Positions 31,690 through 41,969 of a stretch of 64,000 nt of DNA are shown in pieces (position 1 is the stretch's first letter; each line of letters starts with the position of its first letter). Both the position numbers and the translations under genes were made by a program. Source of the DNA: Blastocladiella emersonii ATCC 22665 (Eukaryota > Blastocladiomycota > Blastocladiomycetes > Blastocladiales > Blastocladiaceae); contig JANHCV010000013.1 of assembly GCA_025594325.1 (NCBI GenBank), forward strand, positions 248,001 to 312,000, given 5' to 3'. The notes beneath the pieces were generated by a model. It was not told the origin of the DNA, did not search any database, and saw only the letters and a program-made list of their open reading frames with translations.

Positions 31690-33996
31690 TCAGTCTTCAA
31701 CGATACCCACGCGCCACTTGCGCGTGTGCAGGTTGACGAGGTGATCGAACTTGGGTTCCGACATTGTCTTTGGAGCGAGGTGCTTCAGCCCAAGCAAGTA
31801 CTCTCGCTGGCCTCGGAACTCAGCCGCAAGCTTTGCAATTTCGTAGACGGTGGCTACGCCATCAAGTACGCCAGAGGGCATCGCCTCGCAAACCTTGGGC
31901 GGAACGGGACTGTGTGCCTCAACGAACGCGTAGAGCCATCGTGGGTCGGCGCGCGCAATCGACTCGAACAAGTGCTTGGTTGGTCCGCCACAAGGGGCCG
32001 CACGAGCGCAGCAGGTGTTTCCATTCTCTCGCTCGAGCGCGGTGCTCAGCTGGTAGGTAAACTGGCGGCCTCCAGACGACCGACTTGAGCTGCTACGACA
32101 GAATGAGTTTGCGATCTCTCGCAGCGCATCCGGAAACTTATTCAAAAGCACATCGAGTCCGTTACGCCAGAGCCGCTGGTATGTGAAAGGGCAGCTTGCG
32201 CAACGTGTCAGACCGGGAACTCCAAACGTGCAAGGCGTGGCCTCGTATCCCGTCACCCACACCATCGCTGCGAGAAGCTGAGAGGCCACGTTGGTCTCAG
32301 AGATAACTTCAAGGGCACGTTCGCGGGCCTCGGGTACAGCGAGCGCAATCGAGGTGAGCCATGCCACCGAACGAGGCGCTGGCGGAGCGTCGCCGCGGTT
32401 CGTGCCAAGGATGCGAATCAGCTTGGTCACGATGGACATGAGATCGACCGGGTCGGCGACCAAGTCGCAGTTGAGCAACCATTCGATTGCGTCACTTGTG
32501 GAGGTGCTCATGAAGAAGGCCTCGCTAAACTGCTCGGACAAATCGTCGAGTCCCGACTCGCGGGCGAGCCGGACAACATTCTGAGCAGCGGTGAACAAGG
32601 CCGCAGGCAGCTCCTTGCGAGGCCGCTCCTCGCGCTCCGCTGAGACCAAGCTGGTGAAAGCTACATGTCAAACCGAGCCCACTCAGTCAAGCTCAACGTT
32701 ACCTAACTTTCAAAGCGACGCACCTTCAATGATGGCCTTGATCCATTCCTCGCGGCCAAGGTAGCCGCGGATCAGGTCAACAATCACCGGCATGTGGATC
32801 AGCGCCTTGGCGAGAGCAGTGCTCCAGATGCGAGAGTTGGCGGGAAGCACGCCGTGGTGAAGGATAACCGTAAACTGGTCAGGGGAAATTCGGGGCTCGT
32901 CCTCAAGCCAGTTAAGTACTCGATAACCAACAGGATTGTTTTCGCCATCGGTTTTGCCCTCGAGAACGATTCGAGCGTGGTGTGTGAGCGCATGCGCGAG
33001 CGCGGACGGGCCGCACGCCGAGATCGCGTCCACAAGCCAACCCGTGCGCGCTGCCGCGGTGTTCGACCAGCCGTTCGCGACAAGCCAGTCGAGGACCTGC
33101 ATTCCGGAGCCGCCGCTCGAAATGCCCTCGAGGCGTTTGGTTAAAATATGCGCAATAAGCTCGATACGGAGGAACTTGATGAGAGCAGGTACATCCAGAC
33201 CGAGGCGGGAATCAAGAATGAGCTCGAGCATGCCAAAGTCCCAGCTGTGTACGGCCAAGTATCCGAGAAACTCGGCGAGCTGAAGGGGCTCTTCGTGAGG
33301 GTCCCCTGCATCGACTGAGTCCAGTAGCCACAACACGCTAGCCATGGCGCAAGGCGAATCGAGATGCAGAGTCTTGGAGGTCCAATTTTCCCAAGTCATG
33401 GACACTTGGAGAAGCACCGGGCAATGCTGGAGTAAGTCCTCGAGAATTTGGCGGAAGAGAGTCGTGCGGCCAGTCCCAGCAGCCGTGAACAGGATGAGAA
33501 GCACCGTCGCGAGTGGAGGCCGAGAGAGCGGTGATTTCGAGGCCACGGTCGCGCTGGCATGAACTTGTACCGCGAGCTGCGCTGCGGACTTGCCGCGTAC
33601 ACGGCTGGCCAGCCGCTTTCCCCCGATTGCGGCCACGTAAGCTTGGAGCAGCGCCGTATTCGAGGCATAGAGATGTTTTGGATTTTTCTTAGTCCGTCCC
33701 TGCCAGGCCTGTGATTTGGATCGCCGCAGCATCCAAAGTAGCCGATGCACGAGAGTCAAGGACGAGCCGCAAGATTCAGACCGAGTCGAGCGGACTGTCT
33801 GCGGGCATTCGGCAAGGACTCGATTGATCTCGGAAATTGACCAAGCGGTGAGGACCGAACGCTCGACGGCGGCCTGCGACAACTTGCGCGACGCGGCGGG
33901 CACCACGGAGCGGGGCGCCGCGAGTTGGCACACCCGGGTCAGAATGTCGTCTGGCGCTTCGGGCAAGGTCGCCGGTAGTTGCTGATCACAATGCAT
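31690..33996 (-). CDS. intact member of the CxxCPFxYQ protein family (two exons, unknown function)
   Basis: Exon 1 33996-32724 and exon 2 32660-31690 are joined across a 63-nt intron (GTGCGT donor, CATGTAG acceptor) to give 747 residues without interruption. The start is the ATG at 33996 (MHCDQQLP); upstream frame is open but lacks ATG. Residues 12-60 resemble an F-box (LPEAPDDILTRVCQLAAPRSVV). Residues 100-420 are helical and may be ankyrin- or ARM-like. Exon 2 contains a putative metal site CASCPFTYQRLW near residue 576, an ENGNTCCARA segment, and the C-terminal PSGVLDGV block. I do not recognise a described family. At least four other copies in this window share the architecture and the intron position, so this is the reference gene for the group. 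A ubiquitin-ligase adaptor role would fit the F-box-like start but is speculation. Confidence 0.75.
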
Positions 33997-34178
33997 GGAG
34001 TCTTGCCTGGTTTTCGTCACGTTTCATTGAAGTGAGAGGAGCGGGCTCCGCGAGACGCGTCGGAGTATTTTGAAACGCGTTGCTTCAAGCGTGGGAGACG
34101 CGCGCGCGATTACTCCTCTGACGTCGGACGACTCTTTGAATATATTTTCCAGAGCACCACCACGTTCCATAGAGTGCG

Positions 34179-34933
34179 TCAAAGCATGGCCTCGCGGATC
34201 TTGGGCGGAACAGATCCATCGGCCTCAAGCAACGCATCCAGCGACGCTCGATCAGCACGCGCAACCGCTGCGAGAAGGTGACGCGTCAGCCCGCCGCCGT
34301 TGGGAGCGCGTGGAGCGCAGCAAGTGTTCGCGGTCTCACGAATGAGCGAAGCTTCCAGGCCGCGAGAAAGCGACCGGTTCGCATTCGACTCGGTTTGGTG
34401 GCGGCCAAAGTCAATGTCACGCAAGGCTTCGGGAAAACGAGCGAGCAGAGCGTCAAGTGCGTCGCACCACACGGGCTGGTTCGTGATCGGACATTGCTTG
34501 CAGATTTCGAGACCGGGTGCAGAGAACGAGTGCGGCGGGACCTCGGACGCGGCCATCCAGAGCATGGCACCAAGCAGGAACGACGCGAGGTCCGTCTCGT
34601 CAATGATCTCGAGTGCGCGGGGGCGGGTCGTAGTGGATGCGAGCGCAACGACGACGATCCGCACTATGCTCCAAGTCGCGGGCGCAATACTTTCACCCTT
34701 GGAGCAAGCGAGGCGGATCACATTGACGGTGATTGAGAGGAGATCCAAGGGGTCCGCGACCACGTCCTATTCGAGCAGCGCAACAAGTGTGTTGCTCGCC
34801 GAACTGCAGTTGAGAAGCGTCGCGGTGAAGCTCTCGAACAGGTCGCCGAGGCCCGACTTGCATGCTAGCATAATAATAGTTTGAACCGCAGCCGGCAACA
34901 CTGACGACAAGGTACCATAGACGCCACCAAACG
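34179..34933 (-). pseudogene. CxxCPFxYQ-family exon-2 remnant
   Basis: Starting right after an acceptor-like AAG at 34934, the frame matches exon 2 of the intact gene (AVQTIIMLACKSGLGDLFESF against the AAQNVVRLARESGLDDLSEQF region), continues through VADPLDLLSI and CKQCPITNQPVW, and ends at VPPKIREAML. There is one in-frame TAG near 34764-34766 and the C-terminus is truncated. Exon 1 is missing: immediately upstream lies the Fanzor-like gene in opposite orientation, which suggests that insertion or rearrangement removed it. Confidence 0.65.
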
Positions 34934-35158
34934 CTTGCTTCTCGTGGATCACGCAACCAAAAGCTATACACAGGAGGAGGACGAGGAGGGCGCCGGCGGC
35001 GACACGGTCAAGAAGGCTGCCGGCAAGAAGAAGGCCGGGACCGAGACCACCACCACCACCACCACGGGCGGGCGTCAAGGGCGTCGCTCCACGGCAAGTT
35101 CGACAAGCCATTCGCGGGCGTCTCGGTCGACGGCGCGGGCGGCCTCACGCTTGACCAG

Positions 35159-36166
35159 GTGCTCGCCGAGGCCAACAAGCTCGCGCCCCATGGCTCGGTC
35201 CAGGTCCCGATCCCGGGCGGCCGTGACAAGATCGAGTCGCACAAGAAGAAGATTGTCGTCCGCTCCGGCCAGCCCATGTTCGTCATCGACGCCGGCGTGC
35301 GCGACTTCCTCACCGGCTTCGTCGTGCCGTTCGAGCTCGCGCGCCTGTTCCGGCGGCTCCAGTACCTCGCGTACTTGGCAGCGCAGGGTGGCGACGGCCC
35401 GTGGTCCGAGGTGCTCAAGGCGTACATTCGGTCGGCGGTCTCGCGCGTCGTCCTGACTCGGCCGCTGTTCCGGTCGCTGTCGAGTCGCGAGTTCCACCAC
35501 CACGTCGGCACCGACCAGGCCCGCGACCAGCGCAAGGCGTCGCGCGTCAAGGCGGGCCTCGTACCAGGCGATGCAGCGCACTCGTGCGTTGCCGGCGACC
35601 ACCGCGCGGTCGCTCGGGTCGCCACCAAGTACATGGAGGCCAAGGTTGAGGAGAGCTGCAGCCACGGCATGTGTAGCACCAAGTTCACCAACAAGGGCCG
35701 CCGCAAGGCGTACTGGGCCGACCTCGCCCGCGCGCTGCGCGGCCACGTCGCTCTCATCGGCCGCAACTTCTTGGGCTTCGGCATGATCTCCGCGCCCGAC
35801 AAGGGCCCCGTGGTCAAGATGGTCAAGGAGCTGCGCTCGCGCGGCGTCACCGTGTACGTCGTTGACGAGAACTTCTCGAGCAAGTGGTGCGCCGCGTGCG
35901 CCATGGCCGACCCCGCCGCCGCCAAGGCCGACAAGACCAACCTGCTCGGCAAGAAGGACATGAAGGTGTACCAGACGCGCGCGTGTCGTCGCTGCGGCGT
36001 CCGCGTCCAGCGGGACCGCAACGCGGCCGTCAACATCCTCTCGTTCGCCATGAAGCAGCTCGTCTTCGAGGACCAGGCCAAGGACGCGGACGGCAGCCCG
36101 ATGCCCGCCGCCCGCCCCAAGCACCGCTACCACCGCAAGCGCCGCACCACGCCCACGGTCAAGTAG
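35159..36166 (+). CDS. Fanzor (eukaryotic TnpB-like RNA-guided nuclease) fragment
   Basis: 335 residues; the start shown is a GTG because no upstream ATG is in frame. RuvC-I is seen as VIDAGVRDFLTG near residue 43. The segment VYVVDENFSSKWCAAC carries the Glu that Fanzors are reported to use in a relocated RuvC-II position, followed by a CxxC...CxxC zinc ribbon (WCAAC and CRRCG) and RuvC-III as RDRNAAVNIL near residue 285. The Arg/Lys-rich C-terminus (HRYHRKRRTTP) could be a nuclear signal. Fanzors are OMEGA-type effectors guided by an RNA encoded at the element's right end. The N-terminal WED/REC half is missing or frameshifted: 34935-35100 in another frame reads as an acidic then Lys-rich, Thr-rich segment, so a frame change near 35060-35110 is likely. 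Catalytic residues look intact in the preserved half. Probably a degraded copy. Confidence 0.78.
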   Translation: MLAEANKLAPHGSVQVPIPGGRDKIESHKKKIVVRSGQPMFVIDAGVRDFLTGFVVPFELARLFRRLQYLAYLAAQGGDGPWSEVLKAYIRSAVSRVVLTRPLFRSLSSREFHHHVGTDQARDQRKASRVKAGLVPGDAAHSCVAGDHRAVARVATKYMEAKVEESCSHGMCSTKFTNKGRRKAYWADLARALRGHVALIGRNFLGFGMISAPDKGPVVKMVKELRSRGVTVYVVDENFSSKWCAACAMADPAAAKADKTNLLGKKDMKVYQTRACRRCGVRVQRDRNAAVNILSFAMKQLVFEDQAKDADGSPMPAARPKHRYHRKRRTTPTVK

Positions 36167-36351
36167 TCCAAGCTGTCCTTTCTTCCTCCCACTCTCCCTC
36201 TCCCCTACGGAGACCGTACGTTGCATTGTGCAGGCGTACGTGCGTGCAGTCCTTGCTTCCAACATCCGATACTTGTGTGCTATCGGTGAGGTTGCATTGC
36301 TGATCGCTGCGGCCTGCAGCAGCGCAAACCCGCGAGATGTCCCTGCCCCTT

Positions 36352-36395
36352 GGGGCCGGATCACCCTCGCACGGCCTAGGGTTGGCCGGTGCCCC
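36352..36395 (+). other. nested hairpin downstream of the Fanzor gene (candidate guide-RNA or element-end structure)
   Basis: GGGGC (36352-36356) pairs with GCCCC (36391-36395), CGG with CCG inside it, and CCCT (36364-36367) with AGGG (36378-36381). It lies 186 nt after the Fanzor stop, where OMEGA RNA scaffolds usually map. The link is positional only. Confidence 0.3.
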
Positions 36396-37529
36396 TATTT
36401 CTCCGACTTTTTTGTTGTTTGATTGTAAGTATGCGGTGTCGTCTCAGCGAGATGTGATTTTGGTCGTCACCACTTGCAAGCGACCCAATCTGCAACTCCT
36501 TGGGTGAGACCGGAAGTAGAGAGAGGCTTGAGAATAGCCAACGGGTGGTTAGGTTGCGCGATTCAAGTGTAAACTCCTGAAGCGTCTTGGGAAGTGCCCG
36601 AACGACTTCAGTCGCTATTTGCTGGTCAAGGGCAGGATCAAGGACAATGAGAGACTGCAGTGAGCTGGGCAAGCATTGAATAAGATAGAGTGACGCGACG
36701 TTGAGCCCCGGCGAAATAAGGTTCAGAGCTTGCAGACCCGGCGGCCAGCGCATTGGCGATAGAGTCTGCGAATGCGACGGAACGCTGCCCAGCCAGCTGC
36801 GAGGGTATTGCACGAACTGCAACAACTGCGGGAGTCTTAGCGCTAGAAAGCGAGGGAGGTCGATGGGTCTATGGTTTGCAACGAACGATTGGAGTGCCTG
36901 CGACGGTTTCGCCATGGCAGCGTTGAGCGCCTCGATTCCGGCCATTGAAATTGGTCTTGCCTCCAGCACAAGGAAGTCGAGCCCGTTGGCGATTTCGGCG
37001 CACAATTCGTCGATAACCTCGTCAACACCAAGTAGTTCGGTGAGCCGTGGATATAAATTCCGGATACATCGAAGTAGTCAGAAAAGTAGGGGCAAGAGTG
37101 GTAAACCTCGGCCCCAAATGCTGGGTACAGACAATAGGATCTGTGAAAGTTGTTCAAGTGCGGCATGAGTTGTTCAAAATCAAGCAGGCCCGAGCCGCGC
37201 CACCACTCGAGTGTTTCAAGGTCTGCGCCGTAAATCGCAGCGTTGAGAGCGCCAAGAGAGCAGCTTGTGAGCCCAACGCCTAGAGCAAGCCGTTTCTTGA
37301 GCATCGCGAGGTCGCCGCGTTCCGTTGCAGCATCGACAGAAAGAATAGTGGCAGTTTCAAGGAGAGCGCGATCGATGCGTGGGGCAAGCGCTCGAGGCAA
37401 GACACGTGCGTACTCGAGCAGTCCCGCTGTGTCGCCCGGGTCGTCGTGCTGTCAGATGGCATGGACGAGAATCCGCTCAAAGATCTCAGGGACATGGCGT
37501 GCCCTGAACATGTTGCATGCGGTTAACAT
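36376..37529 (-). pseudogene. ankyrin-like/LRR family protein, broken by TGA and frameshift
   Basis: The start is the ATG at 37529 (MLTACNMFRARHVPEIFERI). An in-frame TGA near 37450 interrupts VHAI-QHDDPG; the reading continues in the same frame to ankyrin-like units with LETLEWWRGSGLLDF. A frame change near 37040-37080 leads to an LRR-like C-terminal part (LPQLLQFVQYPRSWL, WPPGLQALNL, LPSSLQSLIVL, LPKTLQEFTL). The layout mirrors the gene at 7852-9647 (ankyrin-like N-terminus, LRR C-terminus), so both belong to one expanded family. Its last codons run into the Fanzor downstream hairpin region, so the native 3' end may be altered. Confidence 0.55.
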
Positions 37530-37533
37530 TGTA

Positions 37534-38618
37534 TCAGTCGAAGGGGAAAGACGCTATCGGGAGAGGGGGTTGGGGAGAGGAAGGCGCGGTGACGAGGCCT
37601 TGACGCGTCGCCAAACGCCTCCGTGCGCACGTAACTGAGCAGGTTCCCGCGGTGCACACGGGCATCACCTGATCGTTCGACGCGTCAAACGCGAATTTTC
37701 GAGAACTTCTTCCCTCGGCCACTCGCAATGGCCACTCGCAAGCGTTGAGTGCTGGAGAAACGCATGCGTTGCCCAACACATCGTTCTGCGCCTGCGGGAG
37801 GGACAGGTCGTTGAAGTCGGCCAATCGAGGCGCACGACAACCCAACTGGTCGTCGCTTGGCGCATAAGAGAACACGTTGAGCGCGACGTTCAAGTGCACG
37901 AGCGCGGCCGTGGGCAAGTGCGCCCCGAACCGCGTCAGCGCGCGAACCGCGTCTTGTGCGTCGTATTTGCTAAGCAGGTTGAGCAAGCGGAACAGGGCAT
38001 CATTGCTGTCCGGGACCCTGGTTGGAAGATCGACGGGAGGAACGTGAGCGGCAAGCAGCTCAAGGACGGCAAGGCGATCGTGCTGGAAAGCTGCTTTAAA
38101 AGCGCTCGATCAGTCTCTGCGTATGCCAACAGGGCCCGTGTTCCGGGAACACGCGCAGCCAAAGATCAGGGACAGTGATTCTGAGGTCTCTGTCGTTGAA
38201 CAACTGTGTCAACAGGACGGGCTTGGCGCAGCTGGCGCAGCGATCCGCTGTTGTCTCTAGACAACTTGAGCACGTCGGCGCGCTTCGCGTCTGTTGCACG
38301 GCGCGGCAAGATCGGCGAAGACCTTGTTCGAAGCACAGCCTGGGCCCCGCGTCGCGCCGTCTTTCTAGTATGACGCCGTTGCCCGCGCGGCCCGCCTCCT
38401 AGCGCTCCAGGACCATAGTAGCAGTCAAACCCGAGTTTGCGCCACCAGTAAAGTACGTCGATGCGGCCCATGCGTGAGCCCTTGCCAATGGTGGACGGCG
38501 AGCAGTGGAGGACCTCACGGCGAGGTGGGCACGCGGCGCTGCGCAGCAGGGGCAAGCTGCCCAATCTTGCCGCCATGTCGAGGTCAAGCGAATAGAAGCA
38601 ACGCAAGACTACAAGCAC
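37534..38618 (-). pseudogene. ankyrin-like gene remnant
   Basis: Segments such as LDLDMAARLGSLPLL, GRIDVLYWWRKLGFDCYYGPGAL, DLWLRVFPEHGPCW and AQDAVRALTRFGAHLPTAALVHLN appear in order on the minus strand but in different frames, with changes near 38380 and 38100. The repeat style (hydrophobic helix, then xWWRxxG) is that of large ankyrin-like families in zoosporic fungi. Function unknown; likely non-functional. Confidence 0.5.
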
Positions 38619-39873
38619 CGCAAGACGACCCGACGGCCGACTCTACTTGGCGGCATGCCATGGGCGTCCACGGCCAACGGTCAACCCAGCAGAAGGTCAA
38701 GGCGGGAATCTCCCCGATGATCTCGCACGGCTATTGCAGCAGCTTAGGATTCATGGGCTTCGTGTGCGTGAGTTCACGGTCGAGCAGCACCCTGGCAGCC
38801 GCGACGGACGAAGAAGCGCGTCGCGACGCGGCACGTGGGCGGCACCGCTGCGGCAGCAGGGGGGCTAAGGCGGCAGGCGGGCGGGCTTGCCATGGGGCTT
38901 GCCGGCTTCGCCCCGACTCACTCGCTCGACTCGCTCGTCCGCGCTCCCCGCTCCCGCGGCACTCCATGAAACACCCGTCGTCGTTTTTATGAAACACTCC
39001 ATGCAACTGGACCCTCAACATCCAAGCTTGCGCGCCATGAGCTTTGCTGACCTTCCGGCCGAAGTCGCCGTCGCCGTCGGGCAGCTCGCTCAACCTCGCT
39101 TGGCGATTCCGCTTGCCTCCCGCGCGACCCATCTCATGGCCTCGAATGCCCATGTCCTCTCCAACTGGATGATCAGTGAAATCTCTCGCTTCCAGCCCGA
39201 ACGGCCTCTAATGCGACCCGACATGTCCTTCGCCCAATACGAGAATGTTCAGCCGTTCAAAAATGTATGGTCCACGACACACGCTTCTCTTCGCGCGCGC
39301 TGGCAAGTTCCCGCCCAGTCCGACCTTGGTATCAAGCCGACGTCGCTTGACGCTCGTCGCTGCAACGCTGAGTCTTTGATGCGTGCGCTGACCCGCTGTG
39401 TCTCCGCACGCGCTGCTACGCGCCCGCCGCCTCCTCAAGTCTCCGTAGAGGGTAGCTCCTTGCCCTCCTTTGATCTCCGCGCGATTGTCGATGGCGCGAA
39501 ATCGGCCTGTTTGAGCCAACTTTACCAGCACCCCTTAGCCGTATTTTTTCTAGTCGCAGTGCACACGGTCATCACAGGCCACGCTTGCTTCCTCGAGTTC
39601 ATCCTTGCTGAAATCGAGCTCATGTGGCCGCAGTTGCTTACGGTCACTTTTGACTGGTACGCGTGGATGGACATGTTAAACTTTGTCAAGCTACAAGGCG
39701 AGATCGTGTTTACTTATGCCAGCTTCGCACCTCGCTTTAGGGCCCGTTTGGTTCCGGGGTGAATCAGGTGGATCAATCGATTTTACACGGTCCGGTGTTC
39801 ACCCAGCTGAAACGTGGCATTTTCACCCCGTCGCGTTCATCGCGGCGTTTGGGTCGACCCCCGGATGAGCTGA

Positions 39874-40338
39874 ATGGAACCCTCGTCGCTGAATTGCCCG
39901 TCTGCTCGCCCCCGAAACCTTCAGGCTGTGCTTCCCGGCCTATATAAACGCTGTTTTCCTTCGTGGGGCAGCTCGACCACCACCGGCGAGTACTCGCACC
40001 TCGAGCAGGACGGCAAGGAGTCTGGTGACGTGGAAGGTGTCGATGGTCAAGACGACGCGGCCCCCGCCAGCAAGCGCAGCCGCACTTCGGACAGCAGCTC
40101 GCGTCGCCTCTCGGACTCGGAATTCCTCATGGGCATCAAGGAGGTGTTCCAGAGCGTCGCGACCGCCGACTCCAAGCCCGTCCTGACCGCCGCACTTGAA
40201 TGGGTCCAGGACGCGTACAACGACAATGAAGAGTACCAGATCGACGTCGCCACCCGCCTGACCGAGGATCAAGCGCTTCGCGTCATGGCCGTGTCCGAAT
40301 CGAAGCGCAAGCGCATCCTCGAGATTTTCATTCAGTAG
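39874..40338 (+). CDS. second ORF of the Harbinger element (Myb/SANT-partner-like C-terminal part)
   Basis: 154 residues as an open frame from ATG 39874. The C-terminal third (FLMGIKEVFQSV, ALEWVQDAYNDNEEY, DQALRVMAVSESKRKRIL) resembles the tail of Myb/SANT-like proteins that Harbinger transposases need for nuclear import and DNA binding. A TATATAAA at 39941-39948 lies inside the frame and no N-terminal DNA-binding domain fits between it and the element's end, so the ORF may be 5'-truncated or begin further on. Encoded convergent to the transposase. Confidence 0.5.
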   Translation: MEPSSLNCPSARPRNLQAVLPGLYKRCFPSWGSSTTTGEYSHLEQDGKESGDVEGVDGQDDAAPASKRSRTSDSSSRRLSDSEFLMGIKEVFQSVATADSKPVLTAALEWVQDAYNDNEEYQIDVATRLTEDQALRVMAVSESKRKRILEIFIQ

Positions 40339-40651
40339 CTCACTCGCACATGTCCCCCTCCCCTCGCGTTGCTTCCTGGCCTTGTTCTCGCCCATTTGTG
40401 TCCAATACATCTGGCTTTGTGTCCATCGTATCTTCAATCGTTACCCTTGGCTCGAAAATGACGCGACTCGTTGAGAAACGCGTGGTTCGCAAAGTGTCTC
40501 ACACGTCACGTGATTGATCGACGCGTCTCCACCGATGCGTTCTGACCTCAGCGACGCGTCAAATCATCTAGAATCGCTTATATAACATTATAGTACTTGA
40601 CAAATCAGTATATTACAGCATGCATGCGGGTACAACAATTATTTCGCGCCT

Positions 40652-41969
40652 TCAAAGATGGGTCCCACGAGCGGCCATGACGCGCCTGTACTCGGTCCAA
40701 AGAACATTTGCGATGCGGTTCCGAAGCGAGATACCGCGCTGACGAGCTCCGTCCAGCGAGGCCTCGAGGACAGCGGCCTCGTCGTCCTCCTCGTTCTCGT
40801 CGTTCAGGGGCTCGCGCCCACGCACACGCGCCTCACGCGCCGCGTCCCGCGCGCGCCGGAGCTCCGTCTCGGCGTCGCGAAAGAAGGCGTCGCCGCCTTG
40901 GTTCCACCTGTTGATCATGTTGTGCAGCGTGCAGAGCGCGTACACAAGCTTGACTTGAGTCTTGATTGGGTAGGCCGCGCCAATCGAGAGGACGCGGAAC
41001 CGCTTCTTGAGCACGCCAAAGATACGCTCAACAGAGTTGCGGAGCGACGCGTGACGCAGATTGAAAAGCTCCTCGCGGTTCTTAACTCTACGTACGTTGA
41101 TGAAGCGGATGAGATGGCGCCAACGTGATGGTCATGGCAGTGAGAACGTACCCATCCTTGCCGCGGGCAAACTCGCGAAGATGATAGCGGGTACCGCGGA
41201 AGGGCACGATGATGGACGTGCGGTTTGCGTAGCCGCCGTCGGCGAGGTAGAAGCGGCCGGCGGGGATCTTGAACCCACGGGCGAAGGCGTCCGAGAGCAC
41301 GCGCGAGTCATGCGCCTTGCCCTCCCACCCTGCGAGAACGTAGGTGAAGTTCAAGTCAAAGTCGCAGGCAGCGAGGACATTTGAGTATATGGTCCCCTTG
41401 CGGTTTCGGAACGAGTCGTGAAGCTTAGTGGGCACAACAAACGGGATGTGCGTTCCGTCAAGCGCGCCGACCGCGTTCTGGAACGGAGCGTATTTCGGGT
41501 CGTGGGCGATGCGCTCATGCACGGGCGTAGAATCGGACGGCTGGACAATGAACTCGGGCATCAGGCGGTACAGAGCGTCGAGCACTTGCTTCAGAACCCT
41601 GGACGCGGTCTCGCCAGAGATTTGGAACCGCTCCCTGAGGTTGCGGTTGGTGCTGCCCTCGCCGGCCATGACAAGAAAAACCATGAAGCGCGCCTCGACG
41701 GACAGCTCGCGGCCGTCGGCGAGAAGGCCACGGTCGCGGAACAGGCGGCAGATGGCCTTGAAGGTCTCGCGGGGCATACGGGCGATTTCCGAAAAACGCG
41801 TTTCGCTGTTGCACGTCAGCAGCTCTTGAACCCACGACTCGCCAGAAAGCGTGGACGTGCGGATAGGCTCCCACGAGCGGCGCTCGTTGCGCGCAGCGAG
41901 ACGTCGCAGGAGAGCGAGGGCGGCCGTGAGCATGAGGCCGCGCAGCTTGCGGTTGTATCCCTTGCCCAT
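40652..41969 (-). CDS. Harbinger DDE transposase, two exons
   Basis: Exon 1 41969-41152 and exon 2 41087-40652 join across a 64-nt intron (41151-41088, GTACGT...TACGTAG) to 417 residues. The start is ATG 41969 (MGKGYNRKLRG); an upstream in-frame ATG at 42077 lies in the subterminal region. The DDE_4 nuclease domain has GALDGTHIPF (first Asp), FYLADGGYANR (second Asp) and SVERIFGVLKKRF (Glu), plus LREFARGKDG..ELFNLRHASLRN across the splice. All three catalytic residues are present and the frame is uninterrupted, so the element may be active. Confidence 0.9.

Noticed and set aside
35008-36364. 370- and 429-residue minus-strand open frames
   Set aside because: They are antisense to the Fanzor gene, whose motifs are clear; no protein signature on the minus strand.
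516-37529. TGA read as a sense codon in this organism
   Set aside because: NOX, homoserine kinase, LtrA, Rieske and the intact family gene all terminate in TGA, and TAG/TAA lesions occur too; pseudogenisation is simpler.
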